Shown here: piece after piece, positions 35,754-45,648 of the stretch
Numbering within the stretch: the stretch's first letter is position 1
Layout of the letters: every line of letters starts with the position of its first letter
Source: Marinobacter salarius
GTDB lineage: Bacteria; Pseudomonadota; Gammaproteobacteria; Pseudomonadales; Oleiphilaceae
Length of the DNA stretch: 64,000 nt
Assembly: GCF_032922745.1 (NCBI RefSeq)
Contig: NZ_CP136693.1
Location: forward strand, 4,526,001-4,590,000
Direction: 5' to 3'
Notes under the pieces: model-generated
Told to the model about the DNA's origin: nothing
Seen by the model: the letters and a program-made list of their open reading frames with translations, nothing else
Databases searched by the model: none
Program-made: the position numbers and the translations under genes

Positions 35754-38660
35754 TCAACCCAACATAACCCGTTTCCACATACTTTGGATGTAATCACGTT
35801 CTTCGGGAAACGCGTCACCCGCCACCTGGCTGTTCAGGTTCTGCAGTGCCCGCCGGTGTATCGTGGAGCGCAGGGTGATGAACGTTTCCCTGAGTTTCTC
35901 GGTGTCTTCCACCGGCAAAACCCCCGCCCGGCCCAGCTCCTCCATCTGGCGAATATTATCGGACCACTGCGTCAATTCCGGATGCTCGGAACAACAGGCC
36001 AGCATCAGGTACTGCACCATGAACTCGATATCGATAATACCGCCATAGTCGTGTTTGATATGGAAAACCTCAGGCACCTTGCCTTCGATTTGCGGGGTGC
36101 CCAGAGCGGTGCGCATTTTCTCGCGCATGCTGATCACTTCTTCTTTTAGCTTGCCCTGGTCCCTTTGTTGGCACAGGATGTCGGCGCGCAGCTTTTCAAA
36201 CGCTTCCAACGTTTCCCGGCAGCCTGCCACACCACGAGCACGGGCCAGCGCTTGGTGCTCCCAGGTCCAGGCGTCCTTACGCTGGTACTTCTCAAAAGCA
36301 GACAGGGTACTGACCAGCAACCCCGAACTCCCTGATGGTCGCAGGCGCATATCCACTTCGTAGAGTTGGCCAGACGGCGTCTGGGTGTTGAGAATGTGTA
36401 CGATGCGCTGCCCGAGCCGAGTGTAGAAAACGGCGTTATCGATGGGCTTGTCACCATCCGTTGACTGTTCCGGATCGGCATTGTGGATAAAGACCAGGTC
36501 GAGGTCCGAGGTATAGCCAAGTTCGATACCGCCCAGCTTGCCGTAGCCAACGACGGCGAAATCGGTGTCACAGGCAGAGCCATCCTTGCGCCGGGGGTAA
36601 CCATGGCGGCTGACCAGGTTAGCGAACGCCACGTCGACTACATGGTCCAACACCACTTCGGCAATCCACGTCAGGTAGTCACTGACCTTCATTAACGGCA
36701 GGGTTTCCCGTATTTCCGAGGCGGCCACCCGCAATATGTGAGCCTTTTTGAAGTGTCGCAGAGTTTCCATCTGCTCCTCGAGATCTTCGTAGGGAATCCG
36801 CAGCATTTGCTGGCGCAGGTCATCCTGGAGCTCGGTTTTTGCGGGCGGACTGTACAGGCTCTCTGCGTTCAGCAGCTCATCGAGCAGCAAGGGCGTTTCC
36901 GCCAGTTGGCTTGCGATCCAGGGACTCTCACTGCACAGGCGGACCAGTTGGGTCCTGGCTCCCGGATTCTCCAGCAGCAACACCATGTAGGCGGTTCTGC
37001 GCAGGATCGCCTCTACCAGTTGGAGAACCCGCGCCAGCGTCTGGGACGGCCTCTCCACGTGAGTAAGCGCTTCCAACAGTACCGGCATGAATTTGTTCAA
37101 CCGCTGCCGACCTTGAGTTTGCAACGTTTGCAGGGTGCGGGTCCCACGCAGGTCGCTGAGGGCGGAATAGCTGCCTTCGGCGTCCTCAAAACCATGTTCA
37201 TCGAGCCAGACGGTCGCCGCCTCCTCGTCCATTTCACCCAGCCAAAGTTCCTGCCAGCCGTCATCAAGCGACGCCACCTCGTGCTCTTCATCTTCGATGG
37301 CGATGATATCCGCAAAATGCGTGGCCACCCGTCCGCGATGCTTCTCCAGTTCCGCAATGCAGGCCGCCCAATCATCAAACCCCATGATCAGCGCTACACG
37401 AGCTCGGGACAGATCGTCTTCCGGCAGCAGTTGGGTTTGCTTGTCTTCCATGCCCTGAAGGGCATGTTCAAGATTGCGAAGGAACACATAGGCCTCCTTC
37501 AGCTCCTTCACCACTGCTGACGGCAGCAGCTCCAGCTCTTCCAGCTCCTTCAGGATCACCAGAAGTTCCCGTTGCTGTAATTCCCGCTCCCGGCCGCCCC
37601 GGATTAACTGGAAAGCCTGCACCACGAATTCAATCTCGCGGATACCTCCGTTGCCGAGCTTGATATTATTTTCCAGCCCCTTACGGCGCACTTCCCGGCT
37701 GATCATGGACTTCATGGCACGCAGGGACTCAAACGCACTGAAGTCGATGTATTTGCGATAAACGAAAGGTTTCAAGCTATCCATCAGGACTTGTCCCGCT
37801 TGCTGATCACCAGCCACAACCCGCGCCTTTACCATCGCATAGCGCTCCCAGTCCCGCCCCTGGTCCTGGTAATAGGTTTCCAGCGCAGCAAAACTTAACG
37901 CCAGCGCCCCACTCTGGCCATAGGGGCGCAGGCGCATATCCACGCGGAACACAAAGCCGTCTGCGGTGATCTGGTCCAGCGCCTGGATCAGCCTCTGGCC
38001 CAGGCGTATGAAAAACTGCTGGTTATCAATCGATCGGCGCCCGCCACGGGTTTCGCCCTTCCCGGGGAACGCGAAGATGAGATCAATGTCTGACGACACG
38101 TTGAGCTCGTGCCCGCCCAGTTTCCCCATTCCCAGAACAATCAAGGGTTGCGGGCCTTCCTTTCCCGTCGCCGGATTTACTCCCCACGGCGTTCCTGATT
38201 GCTCGCAGGTGTCTTCGTACAACCAGTCCAGGGCACCCTGGATACAGGTGTCGGCGAAGTCACTTGTGGCCGCCATGGTTTCGGCAAGGTCTGCCCAGCG
38301 CATCAGGTCCCGCCAGATAATCCGGAACTGTATTTCCGTCCGGAATTGCCGCAACGACGCGTGGAGACTGCCTTCATCAACCACGTCTGACAGGAATTCC
38401 TGCCAGCGCTGGCGCAGGTAATCCGCAGTGGTGCGCTCAGTCAGCGGGCGCGAGTGACATAGTGCCGCGACCTGTTCCAGATGGCGTTCAAGGGTGCGCC
38501 TGACAAAAGGGCTGCGAGCGACGGCCTGGGCCACATCCTCATCGGATACGCCACCCTGAGTGCCCAGAAAACTGGGCATGCCCTCGGAAAATACCGAAGA
38601 CCAGGCACCGCCAACCTCATCTGCCAGACTCTTCGGTAAGGAGCGCCACGGCTCGGACAT
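35754..38660 (-). CDS. glnE: Bifunctional glutamine synthetase adenylyltransferase/deadenylase
   Basis: About 968 residues. Adds AMP to, or removes it from, a tyrosine of each GlnA subunit under PII control. Two nucleotidyltransferase domains are visible: the N-terminal (deadenylylating) one with GMGKLGGHELNVSSDIDLI and the C-terminal (adenylylating) one with GYGKLGGIELGYTSDLDLV. The start is ATG 38660 (MSEPWRSLP); the frame is open further up, to 38789, but into the divergent gene. The target GlnA is encoded at 50003-51406. Confidence 0.97.
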   Translation of the reverse strand: MSEPWRSLPKSLADEVGGAWSSVFSEGMPSFLGTQGGVSDEDVAQAVARSPFVRRTLERHLEQVAALCHSRPLTERTTADYLRQRWQEFLSDVVDEGSLHASLRQFRTEIQFRIIWRDLMRWADLAETMAATSDFADTCIQGALDWLYEDTCEQSGTPWGVNPATGKEGPQPLIVLGMGKLGGHELNVSSDIDLIFAFPGKGETRGGRRSIDNQQFFIRLGQRLIQALDQITADGFVFRVDMRLRPYGQSGALALSFAALETYYQDQGRDWERYAMVKARVVAGDQQAGQVLMDSLKPFVYRKYIDFSAFESLRAMKSMISREVRRKGLENNIKLGNGGIREIEFVVQAFQLIRGGRERELQQRELLVILKELEELELLPSAVVKELKEAYVFLRNLEHALQGMEDKQTQLLPEDDLSRARVALIMGFDDWAACIAELEKHRGRVATHFADIIAIEDEEHEVASLDDGWQELWLGEMDEEAATVWLDEHGFEDAEGSYSALSDLRGTRTLQTLQTQGRQRLNKFMPVLLEALTHVERPSQTLARVLQLVEAILRRTAYMVLLLENPGARTQLVRLCSESPWIASQLAETPLLLDELLNAESLYSPPAKTELQDDLRQQMLRIPYEDLEEQMETLRHFKKAHILRVAASEIRETLPLMKVSDYLTWIAEVVLDHVVDVAFANLVSRHGYPRRKDGSACDTDFAVVGYGKLGGIELGYTSDLDLVFIHNADPEQSTDGDKPIDNAVFYTRLGQRIVHILNTQTPSGQLYEVDMRLRPSGSSGLLVSTLSAFEKYQRKDAWTWEHQALARARGVAGCRETLEAFEKLRADILCQQRDQGKLKEEVISMREKMRTALGTPQIEGKVPEVFHIKHDYGGIIDIEFMVQYLMLACCSEHPELTQWSDNIRQMEELGRAGVLPVEDTEKLRETFITLRSTIHRRALQNLNSQVAGDAFPEERDYIQSMWKRVMLG

Positions 38661-38741
38661 AATGCAAACCCCTGTGTCTCTGTTATATTTCCCGTACTGT
38701 ATAACGAACTCTCCCCCGACAGAACCGTTGTAAGGACACCG

Positions 38742-39920
38742 ATGCAGAGGAATCGCCGGCCGCTGAACCCGGAACATCAGCTTTCCCACCTGCCTATGTC
38801 CGGGATTATCCGGTCACGCATCAAGCGGCTTTTCACCATTCTTGGCGGGCTGCTGGTCACTCAGGTGGTGATCATATGGGCGGCAGAGGACCTCACGCTG
38901 TTCGAGTCTGCGTGGATGACCATGACAACGCTGGTTACCGTGGGCTACGGTGATTTTGCGCCGCAGACCATCATCGGACGACTCAGCACCGTTTTGCTGA
39001 TGTTCATTGCCGCCATCACGCTGTTGACGCTTATCGTCAGTGATTATATTGAATACCGGTTCTACCGCCGGGAACGTATCTTAACCGGACGCTGGATATA
39101 CGCCATGAAAGACCACATCGTTATCGTCAACACACCGCAGACGGGCGGAGAACAGTATTTTTCTCGCTTTGCCTCCCAAATGCGGGCCGTGCCCGGTTAT
39201 GAAACCGTTCCCATCATCATATTGACCAGTCAGTTTCCCAACGGGCTTCCGCCCGAACTGGCGGACAATGGCCTGGTTCACTTTCATGGCTCCGGTAGTG
39301 ACCCGGAAGCTCTCAAGGCGGTGCACGCTGGTTCAGCCCGACATATTGTTGTATTAGCCGCTGACGAATCCGACCCGACCTCCGACAGCCTGACCTTTGA
39401 TATTGCCCACAGGCTGAGTGAGTCCAACCTTGGCCAGAAAGTTACAGCGGAGTGCGTGCGGGATGAAAATCGTGATCGCTTTACATCAGTTGGTGTCCGT
39501 ACCGTTATCCGGCCGGTTAGAACCTACCCGGAGATCATGGTGCGCTCGGTCATCGCACCAGGGTCAGAGAAAGTCCTTGAGGATTTGTTTAACTATCAAC
39601 ACGACCACCCCCACCGCTACGAAATTGAACTGGACGACCTGAACTGGGCGGATATCGTCAGTGCGCTGATTCGGCACGGTATCGGCACCGCTCTCGCCTA
39701 CATTGACAACAGCGACGAAGTCGTTTGCCATCCGCCCACCGATAAGGAAATCGAAGGTAAGGGCCTGATCGTTCTCGTGAAATCCAGTGAGACGCCGGAC
39801 GTGGAAGTAGTGAAAGAGGCCCTGTCCCACTATCGCGATTTTATTAACAAATGGCACAACCTGCAGAAAAAGGCCTCCCAAGAGGATAGCAGCGCCGCCA
39901 AAGCGGCCGACAAGTCGTAA
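38742..39920 (+). CDS. Two-TM potassium channel-like protein with TrkA-N-like domain
   Basis: 392 residues. Two hydrophobic helices flank a pore loop with the K+ filter TVGYGDF. After a YRFYRRE linker comes a Rossmann-like cytosolic domain (KDHIVIVNTPQTGGEQY); the canonical GxGxxG of RCK domains is replaced by NTPQTGG, so NAD binding may be lost, though the later IVVLAADESDPTSDSLTFDIAHRL is typical. A second regulatory part follows. AAGGA sits 5 nt before ATG 38742. It ends one base before the convergent ygiF gene. Confidence 0.85.
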   Translation: MQRNRRPLNPEHQLSHLPMSGIIRSRIKRLFTILGGLLVTQVVIIWAAEDLTLFESAWMTMTTLVTVGYGDFAPQTIIGRLSTVLLMFIAAITLLTLIVSDYIEYRFYRRERILTGRWIYAMKDHIVIVNTPQTGGEQYFSRFASQMRAVPGYETVPIIILTSQFPNGLPPELADNGLVHFHGSGSDPEALKAVHAGSARHIVVLAADESDPTSDSLTFDIAHRLSESNLGQKVTAECVRDENRDRFTSVGVRTVIRPVRTYPEIMVRSVIAPGSEKVLEDLFNYQHDHPHRYEIELDDLNWADIVSALIRHGIGTALAYIDNSDEVVCHPPTDKEIEGKGLIVLVKSSETPDVEVVKEALSHYRDFINKWHNLQKKASQEDSSAAKAADKS

Positions 39921-39921
39921 A

Positions 39922-40779
39922 CTATGCCGCCGCGATGGCCAGTTGTAGTTGGCCAAGCTCCCGACTGGCTACCATCTCACCAATGCTCGTCCCCTCTGCC
40001 AGCGAACGGAACACGTGCTGATAGAGATCCTGGACTCCGCGCTCGCCAGCCATCCGACCTATCGCCCCAAAATTGTCTCTATCTGCGGGAACGGGCTGCC
40101 CGGTGAGCCATGACACGCTGAGGAGAAAGAGGAATTCATTCACCGATAACTCAGTATGCTGCACTGCTTTCGGAACCGGGTTATAAAGCCCCGCGAGGTA
40201 ATACCCCTGCTCCGCTTTGCTGACAAGGTTCAGAAACACCGGCACTTCATCCGCCAGACGTCGCGCCCACGTTAGTAACAGTGAGGCGTCCCCGGCCTTA
40301 AGTTCAAATTCAATTTCACTGAGCGGGCGAGACTGCTCGCCTGCTACAATCTCTCCGGAATCAATGGCCACTTCAACCAGGCTTTCCCCTTGCTCGATCA
40401 TGACCACACGACGCTGAAAGTTGGTCTCAAATACCGGCTGCAGTTTGGCAAGGTTCACGCTCTGCCCCACAGGTGTGTCGGCAATTAGTCCCATATTGAG
40501 CGTGGTACCGATCAGCGGCCACTCCCACTCCTGGCGACGATGAGCACCGTCAACGAACTCACCACGGGTCTTCAGGGTCTGGATGTGTCTGTCACCCACC
40601 TTACGGATTCGCAGGGCAATCTTATGGCGGTTGAGATCCCCATCGGGCGTGTCGTAGTAGGTGTTCCCCAGTTGCAGGGTCTCGGACTCATAAGTGTTTG
40701 GCTGACCCAACAGCCAGTCAACGGCTCGATCCAGATCAGGCTGCGCCACGCTGAGCTTGATTTCCAGTTCCTGGGCCAT
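39922..40779 (-). CDS. CYTH-domain inorganic triphosphatase (YgiF-like)
   Basis: 285 residues. The CYTH signature ExExK is ELEIK at the very N-terminus, followed by YYDTPDGDLNRHKIALRIRK; a C-terminal CHAD-like remnant is short. CYTH proteins hydrolyse triphosphate or act on triphosphorylated compounds. In enterics ygiF neighbours glnE, and here it is two genes away. Its ATG is only 36 bp from the 3' end of an inserted group II intron, so its native upstream region has been displaced. Confidence 0.88.
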   Translation of the reverse strand: MAQELEIKLSVAQPDLDRAVDWLLGQPNTYESETLQLGNTYYDTPDGDLNRHKIALRIRKVGDRHIQTLKTRGEFVDGAHRRQEWEWPLIGTTLNMGLIADTPVGQSVNLAKLQPVFETNFQRRVVMIEQGESLVEVAIDSGEIVAGEQSRPLSEIEFELKAGDASLLLTWARRLADEVPVFLNLVSKAEQGYYLAGLYNPVPKAVQHTELSVNEFLFLLSVSWLTGQPVPADRDNFGAIGRMAGERGVQDLYQHVFRSLAEGTSIGEMVASRELGQLQLAIAAA

Positions 40780-40815
40780 CGCCCCTCCTGCCTTGGGAAA
40801 TTTGATATCAGCATA

Positions 40816-41856
<1,041 letters not shown>

Positions 41857-41857
41857 C

Positions 41858-41892
41858 ATAAAAAAACCGGCAGCCCGAAGGCTGCCGGTTTT
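41858..41892 (-). terminator. Rho-independent terminator after dtd
   Basis: On the minus strand AAACCGGCAGC / GCTGCCGGTTT form a stem with a TTCGG-type loop, followed by a T run. The group II intron begins two to three bases after the T run. Confidence 0.85.
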
Positions 41893-41923
41893 CGACTACT
41901 TGATAGATTAGCTGGTTAGCTGA

Positions 41924-42007
41924 TCAGAAGTAGTAAACACCACCAACGGCCAGCGCAGCACCAGAAAGGACCACCGACCGTTGCAATGCCTCGCAATAGG
42001 GCGACAC
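41924..42007 (-). CDS. Possible 27-residue hydrophobic peptide
   Basis: GTG start two bases after the dtd stop, reading MSPYCEALQRSVVLSGAALA and ending GGVYYF before TGA, then the dtd terminator. The tail is a single Gly/Ala/Val-rich membrane-like segment. No homologue is known to me; it could be a real small membrane protein coupled to dtd or a chance ORF. Confidence 0.25.
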   Translation of the reverse strand: MSPYCEALQRSVVLSGAALAVGGVYYF

Positions 42008-42008
42008 C

Positions 42009-42473
42009 TCAACCCCGCCCCGGCACACCTCCAACCTCCAGAAGAAACGTGACCGGCCCATCGTTTACCAAGGCCACCTTCATGTCCGCGCCGAACCGCC
42101 CCTGGCCAACCCGAGCTGCGCCCAACTGCGACCCACACGAGGCCACGAATTCATGAAACAGTGTTTCGGCAGATTCCGGGCCCGCTGCTACCGAAAATCC
42201 CGGACGGGATCCGGACCGGGTATCAGCAGCAAGCGTAAACTGGGGAACAACGAGGAGGGAGCCGCCCGTATCGAGCAGGCTGCGATTCATCCGTCCCTGG
42301 TCGTCGGGAAATACCCGGTAGGCGAGTAATTTTCGACACAGTTCCCGCACCGTGCTGGAGTCGTCTGACTTCTCCACACCGAGCAACAACAAAAGCCCCG
42401 AACCAATCTCGGAGATGATCTCATTGTCGACGGTGACGCTGGCGTGGGTAACCCGCTGTATCAGCCCTTTCAT
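42009..42473 (-). CDS. dtd: D-aminoacyl-tRNA deacylase
   Basis: 154 residues; removes D-amino acids (and Gly from tRNA-Ala) mis-loaded on tRNA. Starts MKGLIQRVTHASVTVD, with the active-site SLLVVPQFTLAAD (family SQFTL; here PQFTL, a substitution of the usual Ser) and the cross-subunit motif LVNDGPVTFLLE. Start chosen at ATG 42473; the frame opens at 42497. Confidence 0.93.
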   Translation of the reverse strand: MKGLIQRVTHASVTVDNEIISEIGSGLLLLLGVEKSDDSSTVRELCRKLLAYRVFPDDQGRMNRSLLDTGGSLLVVPQFTLAADTRSGSRPGFSVAAGPESAETLFHEFVASCGSQLGAARVGQGRFGADMKVALVNDGPVTFLLEVGGVPGRG

Positions 42474-42554
42474 CAAGCTCCCTGCGCAAGGACTCAAAAT
42501 TCGGAAGGAAGTTTATCCACGCACCAGGCTCGCCGCAACCTTCTTCATGTGACT

Positions 42555-43517
42555 TTACGTATCCCTACCTTCAAGCTTCGCAGCGACCTCATCGACACCA
42601 CGCATCAGGGCATCAATGATGGCGGGCTCGGACGCCGAGTGCCCTGCATCCCGTATGATCCTCAAGTCTGCTTCCGGCCAGGCCTGGCTCAAAGCCAGAG
42701 CATTGTCCAGCGGACAAACCATATCGTAACGGCCATGGACAATGATGCCTGGAATATCCTTGAGCAACGCCGCGTCACGTACGATCTGATCATCTTCCAG
42801 AAACGCATTATTCATGAAGTAATGGCATTCGATTCGGGCCAGGGCAATGGCCACATGGGGATGCCCAAAGTGCTCAACCACACGCGGATTCGGGTGCAGG
42901 GTCGCACACCGTCCCTCCCAGATGGACCACGCCTTGGCAGCCTGTATCTGTTCCAGTTCGTTGCTGCTCGTCAGGCGACGGTAATAGGCCGCGACGAGAT
43001 CGCCACGCTCACCCTCCGGAATGGGCGCCAGGAAATCCCGCCAGTAATCGGGAAACACGCGGCTTGCGCCTTCCTGGTAAAACCAGTGAATATCCCTGGG
43101 CCGACAAAGAAAAATCCCCCTTAGCACCAGGCCAAGCACCCTGTCCGGGTGCGACTGGGCATACACCAGGCTCAGCGTAGACCCCCAACTGCCGCCAAAC
43201 AGTATCCATCGGTCCACCCCGAGAAAGGTCCGCACCGTTTCTATATCGTCCACAAGATTTTGCGTAGTGTTTCCAACAAACTCCGCTAGAGGCCTCGAAC
43301 GGCCTGCACCACGCTGATCCATCAGAATAATCCGGTAGCGCTCGGCATCGAAAAAACGGCGGTGATAGTCCTCGCACCCACCACCCGGCCCACCATGGAC
43401 GACCAGAACAGGAATGCCATCCGGATTGCCGCTTTCTTCAACAAAAAGCTCATGAGGGGGATCAACTGCGATGCGATGTTGGGCGTTGGGCTTGATATCT
43501 GGGAACAGGGTGAGCAT
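42555..43517 (-). CDS. pip: Prolyl aminopeptidase (proline iminopeptidase)
   Basis: 320 residues, alpha/beta-hydrolase. It removes N-terminal proline from peptides. Catalytic Ser in FGGSWGSTLSL, oxyanion loop HGGPGGG, DQRGAGRS, and the C-terminal Asp/His in HGRYDMVCPL and RDAGHSASEP. GGAG lies 7 nt before the ATG. Only 47 bp separate its start from the 3' end of a group II intron, so its original promoter may be displaced. Confidence 0.95.
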   Translation of the reverse strand: MLTLFPDIKPNAQHRIAVDPPHELFVEESGNPDGIPVLVVHGGPGGGCEDYHRRFFDAERYRIILMDQRGAGRSRPLAEFVGNTTQNLVDDIETVRTFLGVDRWILFGGSWGSTLSLVYAQSHPDRVLGLVLRGIFLCRPRDIHWFYQEGASRVFPDYWRDFLAPIPEGERGDLVAAYYRRLTSSNELEQIQAAKAWSIWEGRCATLHPNPRVVEHFGHPHVAIALARIECHYFMNNAFLEDDQIVRDAALLKDIPGIIVHGRYDMVCPLDNALALSQAWPEADLRIIRDAGHSASEPAIIDALMRGVDEVAAKLEGRDT

Positions 43518-43564
43518 GGGGCGCTCCGGAAAGAGGATTTAACCGGAGTTTAGCTGAAGAGAAC

Positions 43565-45648
43565 ATCGAGTAGGGTGAGGCGACACCGCCTCATCCCTCT
43601 CACAGAACCGTACATACGGGCCACGTATACGGCTCATGCCATTAACTTACCCCGAACTCGGGAACAGTGATGCCGGTTTTGACCTTCGTAAGATCCATCA
43701 ACTTCAGGTCATTGTGCAAGTAGGTGTTGGGCAGGGCCAGACTGGCCAGTGGGGACGCCGCATTGCGCCAGCTTTGCATCTTGATGTGCCGGAACGGGGG
43801 CTTGTAGCCCAACTGTTTCAGCCTCCGATGCAGCCGGCTCGGCTTCTTCCACTGCTTGAGCTGGATGCAGCGCAGTCGCCGCCTTAACCAGCTCATCACC
43901 TGCTTCAGCACCCGCGCGCAGTTTGCCACCCGGAAGTAGCTGGCAAAGCCCCGTAGCACCGGGTTCAGCTCGCGGATGATCGCCGCAAGCCCGATGCCCC
44001 GGTTTCGCTTCGTCAGCGCTTTCAGCGTCTGCTTGAGCTTCACCACCTTCTTGTCCTGGATGCGGGTGTAGTTCATGTGGATCACCACGCCCAGGAACTT
44101 CACCCCCTCATCGCTGTGGGCGATGTGGGTTTTGGTGGCGTTAACCGTCAGCTTCAGCTTCCCTTCCAGGTAGCTTTGGGCCACCCGTAACGCATTCTCC
44201 GCGCCCGCTCGTGAACCGCACAGGATCAGGATGTCGTCCGCATAGCGGACGATCCGGTGACCCCGCGCCTTCATGAACTGGTCGAAGGCGTCCAGATAGA
44301 ACGTTCGCAATCAGCGGACTGATCACGCCGCCCTGCGGGCTTCCCAGCTCCGTGTCTTCAAGGTGGTACCCCACCATCACCCCGCTTTCCAGACACTGGC
44401 GCAACAGTGACAGAACACTGCCGTCCGTGATCCGTTGGCGGAACTGGCGGATGATCAGATCGTGGTTTAACGTGTCGAAGCATTTCGACAGGTCCATATC
44501 CACAACCCAGTCACGACGGTAGCGGCGGATGAACCGCTCCGCCTTGCCAATGGCATGGTGACCACTGCGTCCCGGACGGTACCCGTAGCTCGACGGGTGG
44601 AAGTCCGGCTCGAAGATCGGTTCGATGATGCTGCGCAACGCCTGTTGCACCACCCGGTCCCGAACCGTCGGAATGCCCAGCAGACGCTCACCGCCGTCAT
44701 CCTTGGCGATGGCTACGCGTCTGACTGGCTGCGCCCGATAGCGCTTTTCCTTCAGCTCGAGCAACAGGCACGACAGCTCCACCTCCAGATCCGCCTCAAA
44801 CGCACTCAGGCTCTGCCCATCGATTCCGGCCGCGCCCTTGTTGCGTTTGATGTGTCTGAAGGCTTCATACAGGCGCTGTTTTGACAGCAATTGCCCGTAC
44901 AGACTGTAGTATTTCCTCATGCCTGCTCATCTCTGTGGTGACGGCTTCGAGGATCGGTCTGGCTGCCGGTCTGTTTCAAGCAATCCGTCCGGGTACTAGC
45001 ACTCTGGCAATCTGCCGCCACGGTATCGCTTTACTCCCTTGCCCGGAGAACACCGAAGCCACTACGTTCCCGCAGCACCTCAATGCACGTCCCTGCCCCG
45101 TCGGGCAGCTTGTGAGCGCAGCGTCCACCTGTTCGCTCGTCGTCCGTCACTCTCGTTAATGACTTCCGCCCTTCGCATCCGACCAGAGCTTTTGACCCTG
45201 GCCGGTCCGCTGAACCTCCGTCAGCGGTCGTTCCGGTTTTGTCCTCCACGCTGTTACCAGGCTTCTCAGGCCGGAACTTCCTCACTACTACGGCATCATC
45301 TGCCACCTCGCACCGACTGCGGCCTCGGCTTTCGCCTTGCGCCACAGCCTCCGGCGTCGCCGGATTCGGTGTCAGGCTTCCCCGGTTACTGCACCGGCTC
45401 CCTGTTAACGATGCCACCCTCAAGCACAGCCCAGGTCTGACTGAGTATCGGGCTTCGCGTTATTTTGCACGCTGACCCACCTGGACTGCCGAAACAGGTT
45501 CACTTGCGTTGTGTACCGTTAACTTCCTATGGCTTCCTTCAGACCCCACCGTTGGCCAGTGACGCCCTTGCCAGTCGGATTGTCTTCCCCTCAGTCGGGG
45601 TGACGCCACCTTCTTTCAGATGGCCGGGTTTGCCGGCTTCGCCGGGCA
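43565..45648 (-). mobile_element. Second-type group II intron, 5'-truncated
   Basis: On the minus strand the 3' part has a domain V-like hairpin (GAGCCGTATACGTGG...TACGGTTC) and ends CACCCTACTCGAT, 47 bp before pip. A non-coding ribozyme stretch of about 700 bp lies 5' of its reverse transcriptase, with sequence such as GGTCTGAAGGAAGCC that aligns to domain I of the neighbouring intron. Its 5' terminus (a GTGCG start) is missing: the stretch abuts the 3' end of the intron at 45649-47577. It therefore seems to have lost its start when the other intron inserted. Confidence 0.75.
43642..44920 (-). pseudogene. Group II intron reverse transcriptase/maturase, frameshifted
   Basis: Two overlapping frames together give one protein of about 420 residues. 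The N-terminal frame (44920 to about 44300) runs MRKYYSLYGQLLSKQRLYEA through GIPTVRDRVVQQAL, DLSKCFDTLNHD and GSPQGGVISPLIANV; the second (44310 to 43642) continues YLDAFDQF, RYADDILIL and the maturase X domain. An extra base (a C on the coding strand, position 44299) between GTT and TAT accounts for the shift. Catalytic residues are otherwise intact, so the break is recent, or a sequencing error. Confidence 0.88.

Noticed and set aside
44290..44310. Programmed frameshift in the intron reverse transcriptase
   Set aside because: No slippery heptamer or downstream structure seen; a single extra base fits ordinary mutation or sequencing error better.
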